DNA of 64,000 bases from Aeromonas rivipollensis (GTDB lineage Bacteria > Pseudomonadota > Gammaproteobacteria > Enterobacterales > Aeromonadaceae), in assembly GCF_037811135.1 (NCBI RefSeq), contig NZ_CP149130.1, forward strand, positions 2,228,501-2,292,500. Reading direction: 5' to 3'. The notes below the pieces were generated by a model. It saw only the letters and a list, made by a program, of their open reading frames with translations. It was not told where the DNA came from and searched no databases. Positions 54,610-64,000 of this stretch are shown piece after piece (the stretch's first letter is position 1; every line of letters starts with the position of its first letter). The translations under genes were made by a program, and so were the position numbers.

Positions 54610-55389
54610 TTATTTCTTCGCCAGCTTGAATAGCTCAAAGAAATTGTGGCTGGTGGCTTCTGCCAATTCGGCCAGCGATATCTGCCGCAGATCGGCAATA
54701 AATTGCGCGACATCTCGTACGAAGGCGGGCTCGTTCTCCCTCCCCCTGTGAGGAACAGGGGCAAGATAAGGGGAGTCCGTCTCTATCAGCAATCGCTCCA
54801 GTGGCAATGCCTTGACCACGGCCTGCAGGGCCGAGGCATTCTTGAAGGTGGCTATCCCCGAGATGGAGATGTAAAAGCCCATCTTCATGGCGGCCTGGGC
54901 CATCTCGAGAGACTCGGTGAAACAGTGCAGCACGCCTCCCACCTGATCGGCCCCCTCTTCACGCATGATCTGCAAGGTGTCTTGCTGGGCATCCCGGGTG
55001 TGAATGATGAGGGGCTTGTTCAGTGTCCGGGCCACCCGGATGTGTTCCCGGAAGGAGGCTTGCTGTACCTCCTTGTTTTCCGGCGAATAGAAGTAGTCGA
55101 GCCCGGTTTCCCCTATGGCCACCACTCTCTCATCCGCCGCCTGGGTCAGCAGCAAGGCGGCGTCCACACCGGGATCCTGATTGAGGGGATGAACACCACA
55201 GGAGGCAAACACCTGGGGATAAGGGGCGATCGCCGCCAGCATGGTCGGGAACTGCGCCTGGGTCACGCTGACGCAGAGAAAATACCCCACATCCAGTTTT
55301 GCGGCCTTGGCCAAGACATCGGCCATGTCGGTCTGCTTGCTGCCATAGCTGAGACGGTCGAGATGGCAATGGGAATCAACGAGTAACAT
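54610..55389 (-). CDS. TatD family metal-dependent hydrolase (YcfH type)
   Basis: 259 residues. Metal ligands are visible: VDSHCHLD near the N-terminus, the Glu of AIGETGLDYFYS, LIIHTRDA, VLHCFTES and the Asp of LIETDSPYL. PYLAPVPHRGRENEP is the YcfH hallmark. It is likely a DNase or D-aminoacyl-tRNA deacylase-type hydrolase; the substrate is uncertain. ATG 55389 follows AAGG at good spacing; a TTG two codons earlier is less likely. Last gene of the string, after holB. Confidence 0.94.
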   Translation of the reverse strand: MLLVDSHCHLDRLSYGSKQTDMADVLAKAAKLDVGYFLCVSVTQAQFPTMLAAIAPYPQVFASCGVHPLNQDPGVDAALLLTQAADERVVAIGETGLDYFYSPENKEVQQASFREHIRVARTLNKPLIIHTRDAQQDTLQIMREEGADQVGGVLHCFTESLEMAQAAMKMGFYISISGIATFKNASALQAVVKALPLERLLIETDSPYLAPVPHRGRENEPAFVRDVAQFIADLRQISLAELAEATSHNFFELFKLAKK

Positions 55390-55407
55390 AGACAACCTTG
55401 TAACTTG

Positions 55408-56355
55408 TCATAACCAGCGATTGAGCCAGTTCATCAGATGGATGGTGGGATTGGAGAGTTGACCCGGCTGGCAGGCGGCCTTGAGCGTCACCAGTTGCTG
55501 CTCGGCCTCCAGCAATCTTTCGCTGGAGTGCAACTGTGCCAGCTGCTCGCTGAGGGCAGCCAAGTCCGGCATCGCCAGCTGATGATGACCACAGCCCGCC
55601 TGGGTCTTGAGGGCATCGCACAGGAAGAGTTGCAACCAGTGCAACCTGATCTGGCTCTCCTCTGCCAGCTGGGAACAGACACTCGCCGCCCGGGTCGGCG
55701 TCTGCGACAGGGAGACGAAGCTCTCGAGTAGCATCCGTCTGGCCCCATCCTGCTGCTCTTCGATGTAACTGAGCACACGAAGCGGTGCCCCCTGACAGAT
55801 CCGCACCTGGGCCTGAGTGGCCTGATGACCCTGTTCACCCAGCCAGCGCAGTGTCTCCCCCTCCGTCGGCAGCTGACAGACATGCTTGTGGCAACGGCTG
55901 AGGATGGTGGGCAGCAGGCGGGAAACCCTGGAGGCGATCAGCAGCAACAGGCTGTCACCGGCCGGCTCTTCCAGGGTTTTCAGCAGGGCATTGGCGGCGG
56001 ACTCCGTCATCCGCTCGGCGTCCGGAATGATCACCACCTTACCGCGCCCCAGCTGGGAGGTGCTCTGCAGGCGGCCGCAGATCTCGCGGATGGCCTCGAC
56101 CCCTATGCTCTTGCTGTCGGCACCTATGATGCCGAGATCCGGATGATGGCCCTTGTACAGCAGCTGGCAGGCGTGGCAGTGACCGCAGGGTTCACCGCGA
56201 TCCGGTTGCTGGCAGAGGTACAGGCGCGCCAATCGTTCTGCAAGCTGCTCCTTGCCAAGGCCGGGATCCCCGAGCAGCAGCCAGGCGTGACCCAGGCGAC
56301 CGGCCTGAGCGGTCTGGCTCAGGGCCTGCCAATCCGGGATCAGCCAGGGATACAT
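55408..56355 (-). CDS. holB: DNA polymerase III delta-prime subunit
   Basis: 315 residues, clamp-loader AAA+ fold. The P-loop is degenerate (GDPGLGKEQ lacks the Ser/Thr after GK), as expected for the non-hydrolysing delta-prime subunit. The zinc module reads [16 protein letters not shown], and the SRC-containing sensor is [11 protein letters not shown]. It works with HolA and DnaX to load the beta clamp. It overlaps tmk by 16 bases, so it is translationally coupled. Confidence 0.95.
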   Translation of the reverse strand: MYPWLIPDWQALSQTAQAGRLGHAWLLLGDPGLGKEQLAERLARLYLCQQPDRGEPCGHCHACQLLYKGHHPDLGIIGADSKSIGVEAIREICGRLQSTSQLGRGKVVIIPDAERMTESAANALLKTLEEPAGDSLLLLIASRVSRLLPTILSRCHKHVCQLPTEGETLRWLGEQGHQATQAQVRICQGAPLRVLSYIEEQQDGARRMLLESFVSLSQTPTRAASVCSQLAEESQIRLHWLQLFLCDALKTQAGCGHHQLAMPDLAALSEQLAQLHSSERLLEAEQQLVTLKAACQPGQLSNPTIHLMNWLNRWL

Positions 56356-56966
56356 AGGGTGCTGTCCAGTGCAGCTTCGATGGCGGCCTTGACTCGATCC
56401 GGCGTCTGGCTCGCATCGATCACCAGGATGCTGTCATCCTTGGCCGCGAGTTCCAGGTAGCGGGTGCGGGTGCGCTCAAAGAAGCTGAGTTGCTCCAGCT
56501 CGATCCTGTCGAGCTCGCCGCGATGGCGGGCACGTTGCAGACCGAGGGCGGGATCGATATCGAGGTAGAGGGTCAAATCTGGCTTGAAGTCGCCGAGCAC
56601 CGCTTGCTTGATGGCGCCGATGAGCTGGGCATCGATACCGCGACCGCCCCCCTGATAGGCCTGGGAGGAGAGATCGTGCCTGTCCCCCACCACCCAGATG
56701 CCCTCGGCCAGCGCCGGCTTGATCCGGGTCTCCACGAGTTGCACCCGGGAGGCATACATCAGCAGCAACTCGGCTTCTATGGTGAGGCGCTCGTCGTGCA
56801 CCTCCTTGACGATGGCGCGCATCCGCTCCGCCAGGGGGGTGCCACCCGGCTCACGGGTACACTCAATCCTGTCGATGCCATGGGCATGCAGATAGTCGGT
56901 CACATAGCGCACCGCGGAGCTCTTCCCTGCCCCTTCCAGTCCTTCAATCACGATAAATTTAGACAT
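56340..56966 (-). CDS. tmk: Thymidylate kinase
   Basis: 208 residues. It phosphorylates dTMP to dTDP. The P-loop is GLEGAGKSS, the DRH/TR motif appears as [19 protein letters not shown], and [10 protein letters not shown] is the substrate loop. It shares one base with the mltG stop (TAATG) and overlaps holB, the usual mltG-tmk-holB order. Confidence 0.97.
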   Translation of the reverse strand: MSKFIVIEGLEGAGKSSAVRYVTDYLHAHGIDRIECTREPGGTPLAERMRAIVKEVHDERLTIEAELLLMYASRVQLVETRIKPALAEGIWVVGDRHDLSSQAYQGGGRGIDAQLIGAIKQAVLGDFKPDLTLYLDIDPALGLQRARHRGELDRIELEQLSFFERTRTRYLELAAKDDSILVIDASQTPDRVKAAIEAALDSTLCIPG

Positions 56967-57967
56967 TAGGGTTTCTTCAAAATGAATTCGCGAACCGCTC
57001 TATTGTGTTCATCGAGGGTCCTGGAGAAATAGTGGGCCCCGCCCCCCTTGGCGACGAAATAGAGATAGTCGGTCGACTTGGGGTTGAGCGCCGCCTCGAT
57101 GGAGGCCTTGCCCGGCATGGCGATGGGCGTGGGCGGCAAGCCATCGATCACATAGGTGTTGTAGGGGTTCACATCGGTGAGATCGCTGCGGCGAATGTTG
57201 CCGTCATAGCGATCCTTCACCCCGTAGATGACGGTAGGATCTGTCTGCAGCTTCATGCCAAGGCGAAGCCGATTGACGAACACCGAGGCGATCTGCGCCC
57301 GCTCATCCGGTTGGCCCGTCTCTTTCTCGATGATGGAGGCCATGATGAGCGCCTCATAGGGCGTCTTGTAGGGCAGATTGGCCTGACGCTTCTCCCAGGA
57401 TGCGTCCAGGAAGGCTTTCATGTCCTGGTAGGCGCGGCGCAGGATGGAGATGTCACTGGCATGGGTGGTATAGGCGTAGGTTTCCGGCAGGAACCAGCCT
57501 TCCAGCTTGCCGTTGTCGATGCCAAGCTCCTGCGCCAGCTCAGTCTCGCTCTGCTCCACGGTCAGCCGCTCCAAGTAAGGGGCGCTCGAGAGCTGCTTCA
57601 ACCAGTCCTCGAAACGGGAACCCTCGACAAAGGTCAGGCTGAAATGAAACTCCTTGCCGGAGGCAAACAGGGAGAGGGTCTCCTTGAGCGGGGCCCCTTC
57701 CTTGATCTCATAGGTACCAGACTTGATGGCAACCAGTTCGGGGTGGCCACGCAGCCAGAGTCGCACCGCCCAGGGGCTGGTTTCCCCCTCCCCCAATTCG
57801 GTGATCAGACGCGCCGCATGGGCGCCTTTTTCGACGGTAAAGAGGCGCGTCGGCCCCTTGTTGGTGAGCGTCTCCACCTGCTGCCATTTGTAATACACAT
57901 AACCCCCGGCGGCGGCAACGGTCAGTGCCGCCCCCGCGAGCAGGGTGTAGAGCCGATTAAACTTCAA
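56966..57967 (-). CDS. mltG: Endolytic murein transglycosylase MltG
   Basis: 333 residues. A single N-terminal helix ([21 protein letters not shown]) anchors a LysM-like region and the YceG catalytic domain. The catalytic Glu is in [21 protein letters not shown], and [24 protein letters not shown] is the conserved C-terminal motif. It cuts nascent peptidoglycan strands at the inner membrane. It overlaps pabC by 11 bases. Confidence 0.96.
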   Translation of the reverse strand: MKFNRLYTLLAGAALTVAAAGGYVYYKWQQVETLTNKGPTRLFTVEKGAHAARLITELGEGETSPWAVRLWLRGHPELVAIKSGTYEIKEGAPLKETLSLFASGKEFHFSLTFVEGSRFEDWLKQLSSAPYLERLTVEQSETELAQELGIDNGKLEGWFLPETYAYTTHASDISILRRAYQDMKAFLDASWEKRQANLPYKTPYEALIMASIIEKETGQPDERAQIASVFVNRLRLGMKLQTDPTVIYGVKDRYDGNIRRSDLTDVNPYNTYVIDGLPPTPIAMPGKASIEAALNPKSTDYLYFVAKGGGAHYFSRTLDEHNRAVREFILKKP

Positions 57968-58763
57968 TGACCAAACGCTCCTGTAAACGGCGGATCAATA
58001 CCGGGCTGGGATAATGCACATCCCCAATGCTGGTGACCGGCACTATGCCCATCAGGGTATTGGTCAACCAGACTTCTTCGGCCTGCCACAGTGACTCCAG
58101 CGGAGCCTCCACGACACGCAGTTCAATGCCCATCTGTTTAAGCATCATGATCACGCGCTTGCGCATGATGCCATCTATCCCTGCGCGGGAGAGATCCGGT
58201 GTGAACACCGTCTTGCCACGACGCCAAAACAGATTCGCGCTGACTCCTTCTACCAGAAATCCACGGCTGTTCAATACTATACCTTCGACTCCGCCCCGCG
58301 CGGCAAGTTCGCTTTTGAGCAGAACTTGTTCCAGACGACCCAGGGTCTTGAGCCCTGCCAGCATGGGAGCATCGCCGAGCTGCTGCTGGCAGACCAGGGC
58401 AGCGATGCCGTTTTGCTGCCAACCAAGGTAGTGGGCCGGGTATGGTGCCAGGGAGACGATGCGGGTGGGAGAATTGCATCCCGCTCCATCATAGCCCCGT
58501 CCCCCACTGCCACGGGTCAGCACTATCTTGGCGACAGCCTGCGTCTGCCCTACTGCCAATTGCGCCACCTCGGCGGCCAGGGCATCCCAGGGAAGATCCG
58601 CAAATCCGAGTCTGGCGCAGGCATGTTGCAACCTTGCCAGGTGTGCCGGCCACCAGATCATCTGCCCCTGCTTCACCAGCATGGTGGTGAAATGGCCGTC
58701 CCCGTATGCCAGCCCTCTATCCCTGGCGGACAGAGCTTCTGTCGGTATTCCATTAATCAGCAA
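57957..58763 (-). CDS. pabC: 4-amino-4-deoxychorismate lyase
   Basis: 268 residues, class IV PLP-dependent fold. It releases pyruvate from aminodeoxychorismate to give p-aminobenzoate for folate. RDRGLAYGDGHFTTM is at the N-terminus, the PLP lysine lies in LKTLGRLEQVLLKSEL, and EGVSANLFWRRG and TNTLMGIVPV are family segments. It lies between fabF and mltG as in E. coli and is preceded by the fabF terminator. Confidence 0.95.
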   Translation of the reverse strand: MLINGIPTEALSARDRGLAYGDGHFTTMLVKQGQMIWWPAHLARLQHACARLGFADLPWDALAAEVAQLAVGQTQAVAKIVLTRGSGGRGYDGAGCNSPTRIVSLAPYPAHYLGWQQNGIAALVCQQQLGDAPMLAGLKTLGRLEQVLLKSELAARGGVEGIVLNSRGFLVEGVSANLFWRRGKTVFTPDLSRAGIDGIMRKRVIMMLKQMGIELRVVEAPLESLWQAEEVWLTNTLMGIVPVTSIGDVHYPSPVLIRRLQERLVIEV

Positions 58764-58776
58764 GGGGATCCCTCCG

Positions 58777-58810
58777 ATAAAAAAGGCCCGATACGGTCGT
58801 ATCGGGCCTT
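58777..58810 (-). terminator. Terminator after fabF
   Basis: 12 bp stem AAGGCCCGATAC/GTATCGGGCCTT with a 4-base loop, and six T on the minus strand. Confidence 0.88.
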
Positions 58811-58830
58811 ATCATTTCGCCCAAAGCGAA

Positions 58831-60072
58831 TTATACGCGTTTGAAGATCAGGGAGCCATTGGTGCCGCCGAAACCAAACGAATTGGAGAGGGCATATTCA
58901 AACTGGCCGGGTTTGGCCACATGGGGCACCAGATCCAGATCGCACTCCTCATCCGGGTTGTCCAGGTTGATGGTGGGCGGTGCCACCTGATCGCGCAGGG
59001 CCAACACAGTGATGATAGCTTCAATGGCCCCCGCCGCACCCAGCAGGTGGCCGGTCATGGACTTGGTGGAGCTGATCATCAGGGCGCTGGCATGTTCGCC
59101 AAACACCTCTTTCATGCCACGCAGTTCGGCCACATCACCCAGCGGGGTGGAGGTGCCGTGGGCATTGATGTAACCGATCGCCTCCGGCGCTATGCCGGCA
59201 TCCTTGATGGCATTCTTCATGGCGCGCGCGCCACCGTTGCCATCAGAGGGAGGCGCCGTCATGTGGTAGGCGTCGCCGCTCATGCCAAAGCCAACCAGCT
59301 CGGCATAGATCTTGGCGCCACGGGCCTTGGCGTGTTCGTACTCTTCCAGCACCAGTACCCCGGCGCCATCACCCAGCACGAAACCATCGCGATCCTTGTC
59401 CCAGGGACGGCTCGCCTTCTGCGGTTCGTCGTTGCGGGTAGAGAGCGCCTTGGCCGCCGCAAAGCCACCCATCCCCATGGGGGTGGAGGCTTTCTCGGTG
59501 CCGCCGGCAACCATCACGTCCGCATCACCGTAGGCGATCATCCGGCCAGCCATGCCGATGGCATGGGTACCGGTGGTGCAGGCCGTGGTCACGGCGATGT
59601 TCGGTCCCTGCAGCCCCTTCATGATGGAGAGATGACCGGACACCATATTGATGATGGTGGATGGCACGAAGAAGGGGCTCAGCTTGCGCGGGCCGCCGTT
59701 GACGAGGCTGCTGTGGTTCTGCTCGATGAGACCCAGGCCGCCGATGCCGGAACCGATGGCCACGCCGACCCGCTCCGCATTCTCTTCGTTGATGACGAGG
59801 CCGGAATCATCCAGTGCCTGCACCCCCGCCGCCACGCCGTACTGGATGAAGAGATCCATCTTGCGGGCTTCTTTGCGGTTGATGCCGTATTGTTCGGGAT
59901 CGAACTCTTTGACCAGGCCTGCGAAACGGGTCGCAAACTCGCTGGCATCAAAGTGATCGATGAGAGAAATGCCGCTCTGCCCGTTGAGCAGGGCTTGCCA
60001 GCTGGATTCGGCAGTGTTGCCCACAGGGGAAAGCATCCCCAGGCCGGTTACCACGACTCTGCGTTTTGACAC
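58831..60072 (-). CDS. fabF: 3-oxoacyl-ACP synthase II
   Basis: 413 residues. It extends acyl-ACP with malonyl-ACP and tunes unsaturated fatty acid chain length with temperature. The catalytic Cys is in [12 protein letters not shown] and the His residues in [11 protein letters not shown] and [26 protein letters not shown] closes the protein. It is preceded by a hairpin that separates it from acpP. Confidence 0.97.
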   Translation of the reverse strand: MSKRRVVVTGLGMLSPVGNTAESSWQALLNGQSGISLIDHFDASEFATRFAGLVKEFDPEQYGINRKEARKMDLFIQYGVAAGVQALDDSGLVINEENAERVGVAIGSGIGGLGLIEQNHSSLVNGGPRKLSPFFVPSTIINMVSGHLSIMKGLQGPNIAVTTACTTGTHAIGMAGRMIAYGDADVMVAGGTEKASTPMGMGGFAAAKALSTRNDEPQKASRPWDKDRDGFVLGDGAGVLVLEEYEHAKARGAKIYAELVGFGMSGDAYHMTAPPSDGNGGARAMKNAIKDAGIAPEAIGYINAHGTSTPLGDVAELRGMKEVFGEHASALMISSTKSMTGHLLGAAGAIEAIITVLALRDQVAPPTINLDNPDEECDLDLVPHVAKPGQFEYALSNSFGFGGTNGSLIFKRV

Positions 60073-60114
60073 TGAGCTAGTCTCCGAGAGGTATTTTGAA
60101 AGGGAGTAAACATA

Positions 60115-60142
60115 AAAGAAGCGGCCCTTGGGCCGCTTCTTT
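60115..60142 (-). terminator. Partial terminator between acpP and fabF
   Basis: 12 bp stem AAAGAAGCGGCC/GGCCGCTTCTTT with a 4-base loop; minus strand continues TTTTAT. It probably makes acpP mRNA exceed fabF mRNA. Confidence 0.75.
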
Positions 60143-60154
60143 CAGAACAGGAAC

Positions 60155-60391
60155 TTATTCCTGATTAGCGGTGATGTAGTCGATAGCCGCTTGAACAGTG
60201 GTGATCTTCTCGGCTTCTTCATCAGGAATTTCGGTATCGAATTCTTCTTCCAGCGCCATTACCAGTTCAACGGTATCCAAAGAGTCAGCGCCCAGGTCGT
60301 CGACGAAGGAGGCAGCGTTCTTGACGTCTTCCTCTTTAACACCCAGTTGTTCGATGATGATTTTCTTTACGCGTTCTTCGATGTTGCTCAT
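60155..60391 (-). CDS. acpP: Acyl carrier protein
   Basis: 78 residues, very acidic. The phosphopantetheine serine is in [18 protein letters not shown] (DSL motif). It carries growing acyl chains through the fab pathway and gives acyl groups to PlsX-type acylation, lipid A and other routes. It has a strong AAAGGA ribosome site, its own promoter (60438-60465) and a terminator afterwards, fitting very high expression. Confidence 0.98.
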   Translation of the reverse strand: MSNIEERVKKIIIEQLGVKEEDVKNAASFVDDLGADSLDTVELVMALEEEFDTEIPDEEAEKITTVQAAIDYITANQE

Positions 60392-60437
60392 GACCTGAAT
60401 TTTCCTTTAAAAATACGCTATTGCGTCTGGTTGGGGT

Positions 60438-60465
60438 AGTGTATTCAATTGACGTGAGTTTGCAA
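60438..60465 (-). promoter_or_regulatory. Promoter of acpP
   Basis: On the minus strand, TTGCAA (-35), 16 bases, TACACT (-10), leaving a leader of about 40 bases. Confidence 0.55.
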
Positions 60466-60548
60466 GTGACTTGCCGCTGGTCAAACCACGAAATTCGCCA
60501 AACTTCGGCGTACTATCGCAAATTTGAACAGATCTCACGACAAATTGA

Positions 60549-61283
60549 TTACACCATGTACATCCCGCCATTAACATGCAGGGTTTCGCCGGTGATATAG
60601 GCAGCGTCGTCAGACGCCAAGAATACCACAGCGGCAGCAATTTCTTTCGGATCGCCCAAACGACCGGCAGGCACCTGATTCATGATGCCGGCACGCTGTT
60701 CTTCATTGAGCGCCTTGGTCATGTCGGTTTCGATGAAACCGGGGGCCACCGCATTCACCGTGATGCCACGGGAAGCCACTTCACGGGCCAATGACTTGGT
60801 AAAGCCCACCAGACCGGCCTTGGCGGCAGCATAGTTGACCTGACCGGCGTTGCCCATGGTACCGACCACGGAACCGATGCTGATGATGCGACCATGGCGC
60901 TTCTTCATCATGGCACGCAACACCGGCTTGCTCAGACGGTACAGGGAGGTGAGATTGGTGTCGATGATCTCGTTCCACTCGTCATCTTTCATCCGCATCA
61001 ACAGGTTATCGCGGGTGATACCGGCGTTGTTGATGAGGATGTCGATGTCGCCAAAGCGTTCCTTGATGGCGGCAAAGACGGTTTCGATGGATTCCTGGCT
61101 GGTCACGTTCAGCGCCATGCCGCAGCCCTGCTCGCCCAGATAGGCGCTGATGGCCTCGGCACCGCTCTCGCTGGTCGCGGTGCCCACTACCTTGGCGCCA
61201 CGGGCCGCAAAAGTTTCGGCAATCGCACGGCCTATGCCACGGCTGGCGCCGGTGACCAGCACAACTTTATCGGTAAAACTCAT
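60549..61283 (-). CDS. fabG: 3-oxoacyl-ACP reductase
   Basis: 244 residues, short-chain dehydrogenase fold using NADPH. The cofactor loop is TGASRGIGRAIAE, LINNAGITRDNLL follows, and the catalytic Ser-Tyr-Lys set lies in SIGSVVGTMGNAGQVNYAAAK. It reduces 3-oxoacyl-ACP in each elongation round. ATG 61283 gives MSFTDKVVLVTG; an upstream in-frame codon at 61337 lies inside fabD. It follows fabD by 13 bases. Confidence 0.97.
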   Translation of the reverse strand: MSFTDKVVLVTGASRGIGRAIAETFAARGAKVVGTATSESGAEAISAYLGEQGCGMALNVTSQESIETVFAAIKERFGDIDILINNAGITRDNLLMRMKDDEWNEIIDTNLTSLYRLSKPVLRAMMKKRHGRIISIGSVVGTMGNAGQVNYAAAKAGLVGFTKSLAREVASRGITVNAVAPGFIETDMTKALNEEQRAGIMNQVPAGRLGDPKEIAAAVVFLASDDAAYITGETLHVNGGMYMV

Positions 61284-61296
61284 GACTTGCTCCTGT

Positions 61297-62232
61297 TTAT
61301 TTGACTTGGGCCAGCGCCTGCTCGAAAGAGGCGGCATCGTTGGCGTGAATGCCTTCCACGCGCGGGTCGATGCGCTTGGCCAGCCCGGTCAACACCTTGC
61401 CCGGTCCCATCTCGATCTCGAGGGTGATGCCGTCGTTTGCCATCCGCTCTACCGTCTCGGTCCAACGGACCGGGCTGAACAGCTGACGCACCAGGGCTTG
61501 CTTGATGGCGGCCGGATCCTGTTCACAGGACACGTCGACATTATTGATGACTGCGATGGTTGGAACCTTGATCTCGATCCCATCCAGCGCGGCGGCCAGT
61601 TTTTCGGCGGCGGGTTTCATCAGGGCACAGTGGGACGGCACTGAGACCGGCAGCGGCAGTGCACGCTTGGCGCCTGACTCTTTCATCAGCACGTTGGCGC
61701 GCTCGACCGCTTCCTTGTGACCGGCGATCACCACCTGGCCCGGGGAGTTGAAGTTGACCGGAGAGACCACCTGGCCTTGCGCCGCTTTCTCGCAGTTGGC
61801 GGCGATGGAATCGTTGTCCAGACCGATGATGGCGGCCATGGCACCTGTGCCTTCCGGCACAGCTTCCTGCATGGCCAGACCACGCAGTTCAACCAGCTTG
61901 ACGGCGTCGGCAAACGCCAGGGCACCGCTGCACACCAGGGCGGAGTACTCACCCAGGCTGTGACCGGCCATGACGGCGGGGGTTGCCCCGCCCTGCTGTT
62001 GCCACAAGCGCCACAGGGCGACGGATGCGGTCAGCAGTGCCGGCTGGGTGCGCCAGGTCTTGTTCAGATCCTCGGCGGGACCATTCAGCACCAGGGCAAA
62101 CAGGTCATAATCCAGCACCTGGCTCGCCTCGGCGAAGGTCTCTTTAATCACGGCGTGTTGCTCGGCGAGTTCCGCCAGCATGCCGACGCTCTGGGAGCCT
62201 TGTCCCGGGAAGGCAATGGCAAATCGGGTCAT
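61297..62232 (-). CDS. fabD: Malonyl-CoA:ACP transacylase
   Basis: 311 residues. It loads malonate from CoA onto ACP. The nucleophile elbow is GHSLGEYSALV and the catalytic His is in VPSHCALMKPAAEKL; FPGQGSQ lies at the N-terminus. Two adjacent ATG codons (62235 and 62232) follow AAAGGA; I take the second by alignment (MTRFAIAFPGQG). Confidence 0.97.
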   Translation of the reverse strand: MTRFAIAFPGQGSQSVGMLAELAEQHAVIKETFAEASQVLDYDLFALVLNGPAEDLNKTWRTQPALLTASVALWRLWQQQGGATPAVMAGHSLGEYSALVCSGALAFADAVKLVELRGLAMQEAVPEGTGAMAAIIGLDNDSIAANCEKAAQGQVVSPVNFNSPGQVVIAGHKEAVERANVLMKESGAKRALPLPVSVPSHCALMKPAAEKLAAALDGIEIKVPTIAVINNVDVSCEQDPAAIKQALVRQLFSPVRWTETVERMANDGITLEIEMGPGKVLTGLAKRIDPRVEGIHANDAASFEQALAQVK

Positions 62233-62299
62233 CATTGATTCCTTTAAGGTAAGACGAAATCGGTAAGCGGGCGCCCGAGACTCGCGGCGCCGCTTGGTA

Positions 62300-63259
62300 T
62301 CAGAGGCGAACCAGCGCCGAACCCCAGGCAAAACCGCCGCCGAAGGCTTCCAGCAATACTAACTGGCCCGGTTTGATACGGCCGTCACGTACCCCTTCAT
62401 CGAAGGCGATGGGCACGGAGGCGGCGGAGGTATTGCCGTGGCGATCCAGAGTCAGGATCACCTTGTCGAGCCCCATGCCGAGTTTCTTGGCTGTGGCGTT
62501 GATGATACGGAAGTTGGCTTGATGCGGGACCAGCCAGTCCAGCTCGCTCGGATCGATGTTGGCGGCAGCCAGGGTCTCGGTCACGATCTCGCTCAGACGC
62601 GTCACCGCGACCTTGAAGACATCGTTGCCCTTCATATACATGTAGGCTTCGAGCTCGGCACCCGGCATGCCACGACGAGGCTGCGGCAACTTGAGCAGTT
62701 CGCCATAACGGCCGTCGGCATGGAGGTGGGTGGAGAGGATACCGGGGGTCTCGCTCGCCCCGATCACCACGGCACCGGCCCCATCACCGAACAGTATGAT
62801 GGTGCCCCTGTCTTCCGGATCGCACATGCGGGAGAGCACGTCGGCACCAACCACCAGAACATGGCGAGCGGCGCCGGACTTGACGAACTGATCGGCAATG
62901 GAGAGCGCATAGGTGAAACCGGCGCAGGCCGCCGCCACGTCAAAGGCCGGGATCCCCGGTACCTCGAGCAGCCCCTGCAGTTCGCAGGCCGCGGCCGGGA
63001 AGGCGTTCTCGGCGCTGGTGGTCGCCAGCACTATCATGTCCAGATCGGCAGCGGTCAGGCCAGCGGCATCCAGCGCCCGCAAGGCCGCCTGATGAGACAG
63101 GGTCGCGACGCTTTCGTCGCTCCCGGCGATGCGGCGTTCACGGATCCCGGTACGTTCCACGATCCACTCGTCACTGGTTTCAACCATCTGCTCAAGATCG
63201 GCGTTGGTACGAACCGAACTCGGCAGATAACTGCCAGTACCCAGAATTTTGCTATGCAT
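62300..63259 (-). CDS. fabH: 3-oxoacyl-ACP synthase III
   Basis: 319 residues. It starts fatty acid synthesis by condensing acetyl-CoA with malonyl-ACP. The triad is visible as Cys in [12 protein letters not shown], His in VPHQANFRI and Asn in [16 protein letters not shown] 63259 ([13 protein letters not shown]) fits the family. It lies 6 bases after plsX, and about 67 bases separate it from fabD. Confidence 0.97.
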   Translation of the reverse strand: MHSKILGTGSYLPSSVRTNADLEQMVETSDEWIVERTGIRERRIAGSDESVATLSHQAALRALDAAGLTAADLDMIVLATTSAENAFPAAACELQGLLEVPGIPAFDVAAACAGFTYALSIADQFVKSGAARHVLVVGADVLSRMCDPEDRGTIILFGDGAGAVVIGASETPGILSTHLHADGRYGELLKLPQPRRGMPGAELEAYMYMKGNDVFKVAVTRLSEIVTETLAAANIDPSELDWLVPHQANFRIINATAKKLGMGLDKVILTLDRHGNTSAASVPIAFDEGVRDGRIKPGQLVLLEAFGGGFAWGSALVRL

Positions 63260-63265
63260 AGAGTT

Positions 63266-64000
63266 TTATAAATCCCTGTCGGAAAAGACAGATTCAAGGC
63301 GATCTGCAATTTGCAATGGAAGTTGGTGTTTGGCTTCTTGTGCGGCCAGCAGAATCGCATGACACAGAGCGCGGCGCTCGGCCCGCCCATGGCTTTTTAC
63401 CACAATGCCGCGCAATCCTAACAGACTCGCGCCATTATACTGGTCGGGGTTCAGGTAAGAAAAACGCCGTTTGAACATAAATCCGGCGAGTCGACCAAGA
63501 AAACTGCGTTTTTTGCGAGGATATCCGGCCAGTTCGGCCATCATCCGCACCACACCCTCAGCGGTCTTGAGCGCCACATTGCCGACGAAACCGTCACAAA
63601 CGATGACGTCGCTGTCACCGCTGAAGATCCTGTCCCCCTCGATGAAACCGACAAAATTGAGCGCGGCGCACTGGCGCAACAATTCGGCACTGTGGCGTAC
63701 CAGGTCATTGCCCTTGATCTCCTCCTCCCCCACGTTGAGCAGCGCCACCCGGGGGGAAGCTATCCCCTCGACCTGCTCGGCCACCACTGAGCCCATCACC
63801 GCAAATTGCAGCAAGGTGTCGGCATCGCAGCTCACGTTCGCCCCCAGATCCAGCATCACTGTGCGTTTGCCGCTCAGTGTCGGCAGCGCCTTGATGAGGG
63901 CGGGCCTGTCGACCCCGGGCAGGGATTTGAGCACGCATTTGGCCATGGCCATCAGGGCGCCGGTATTGCCGGCACTGACGCAGGCATCGGCCTCACCGGC
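63266..64000 (-). CDS. plsX: Phosphate acyltransferase PlsX, C-terminal part
   Basis: 245 codons are visible; the frame remains open to the window edge, so the N-terminus is missing. PlsX converts acyl-ACP to acyl-phosphate for phospholipid synthesis. Segments seen are [70 protein letters not shown] and [17 protein letters not shown]. It leads the plsX-fabHDG string. Confidence 0.95.
   Translation of the reverse strand, partial: AGEADACVSAGNTGALMAMAKCVLKSLPGVDRPALIKALPTLSGKRTVMLDLGANVSCDADTLLQFAVMGSVVAEQVEGIASPRVALLNVGEEEIKGNDLVRHSAELLRQCAALNFVGFIEGDRIFSGDSDVIVCDGFVGNVALKTAEGVVRMMAELAGYPRKKRSFLGRLAGFMFKRRFSYLNPDQYNGASLLGLRGIVVKSHGRAERRALCHAILLAAQEAKHQLPLQIADRLESVFSDRDL

Overview
The window (64 kb, GC-rich) comes from a gammaproteobacterial chromosome. 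Protein sequences resemble E. coli and Vibrio orthologues, and the gene orders are plsX-fabHDG-acpP-fabF-pabC-mltG-tmk-holB-tatD, ccoNOQP-ccoH-ccoI-ccoS-tauE-fnr-uspE-ttcA, pyrD-zapC-rlmKL-uup-rmf-fabA-lonH, and msrC-proQ-prc next to letAB-rsmF functions. Together these point to the Aeromonadales, most likely Aeromonas (inference; no 16S or tRNA gene is present). The sequence is almost entirely core genome. I saw no IS element, prophage, CRISPR array, rRNA or tRNA.

Layout. 1-2.7 kb: the end of a cobB-type sirtuin, then a two-gene operon of a cysteine-free molybdopterin-fold periplasmic protein and a membrane GGDEF protein. 2.7-8.7 kb: the ribose operon rbsDACBKR on the minus strand, with a tandem palindromic operator and a CRP-like site. 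8.8-11.1 kb: a glutathione S-transferase, a membrane protein and a DUF2987 protein. 11.2-21.4 kb: a minus-strand respiration block with ttcA, uspE, fnr (perfect FNR box in front), tauE-like, ccoS, ccoI, ccoH and ccoPQON. 21.7-28.5 kb: a small anchored protein, msrC, proQ, prc, pepN and a DUF2835 gene. 28.9-33.8 kb: the giant NAD-glutamate dehydrogenase. 33.8-41.8 kb: pyrD, zapC, rlmKL, a glutaredoxin-like gene, uup and a DUF3466 protein with a GlyGly-CTERM tail. 41.9-44.8 kb: rmf, fabA (FabR-type operator) and lonH.

44.9-54.4 kb is the most unusual part. A near-perfect chromosome dimer resolution site (dif) lies at 44911-44938. The FtsK-orienting octamers I found by eye mostly switch strand across it, so the window spans the replication terminus. 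Right beside dif is a tyrosine recombinase gene (Int1), and 67 bp before its start codon is a 14-6-14 bp perfect inverted repeat with dif-like inner bases. About 8.3 kb further on, the same arrangement recurs. A degenerate dif keeping a perfect XerD arm is followed by a second, different tyrosine recombinase (Int2), and then by a 12-6-12 bp perfect inverted repeat whose 6 bp core differs from the dif core at one base. Between the two modules are yebG (with an SOS box), the split letA pair, letB, rsmF, a candidate small RNA and a ribbon-helix-helix-like protein. I propose these are two dif-associated single-recombinase/site modules; this is inference and needs testing.

54.6-64 kb: tatD, holB, tmk, mltG, pabC, fabF, acpP, fabG, fabD, fabH and a truncated plsX, all on the minus strand, with an internal terminator/attenuator between acpP and fabF.
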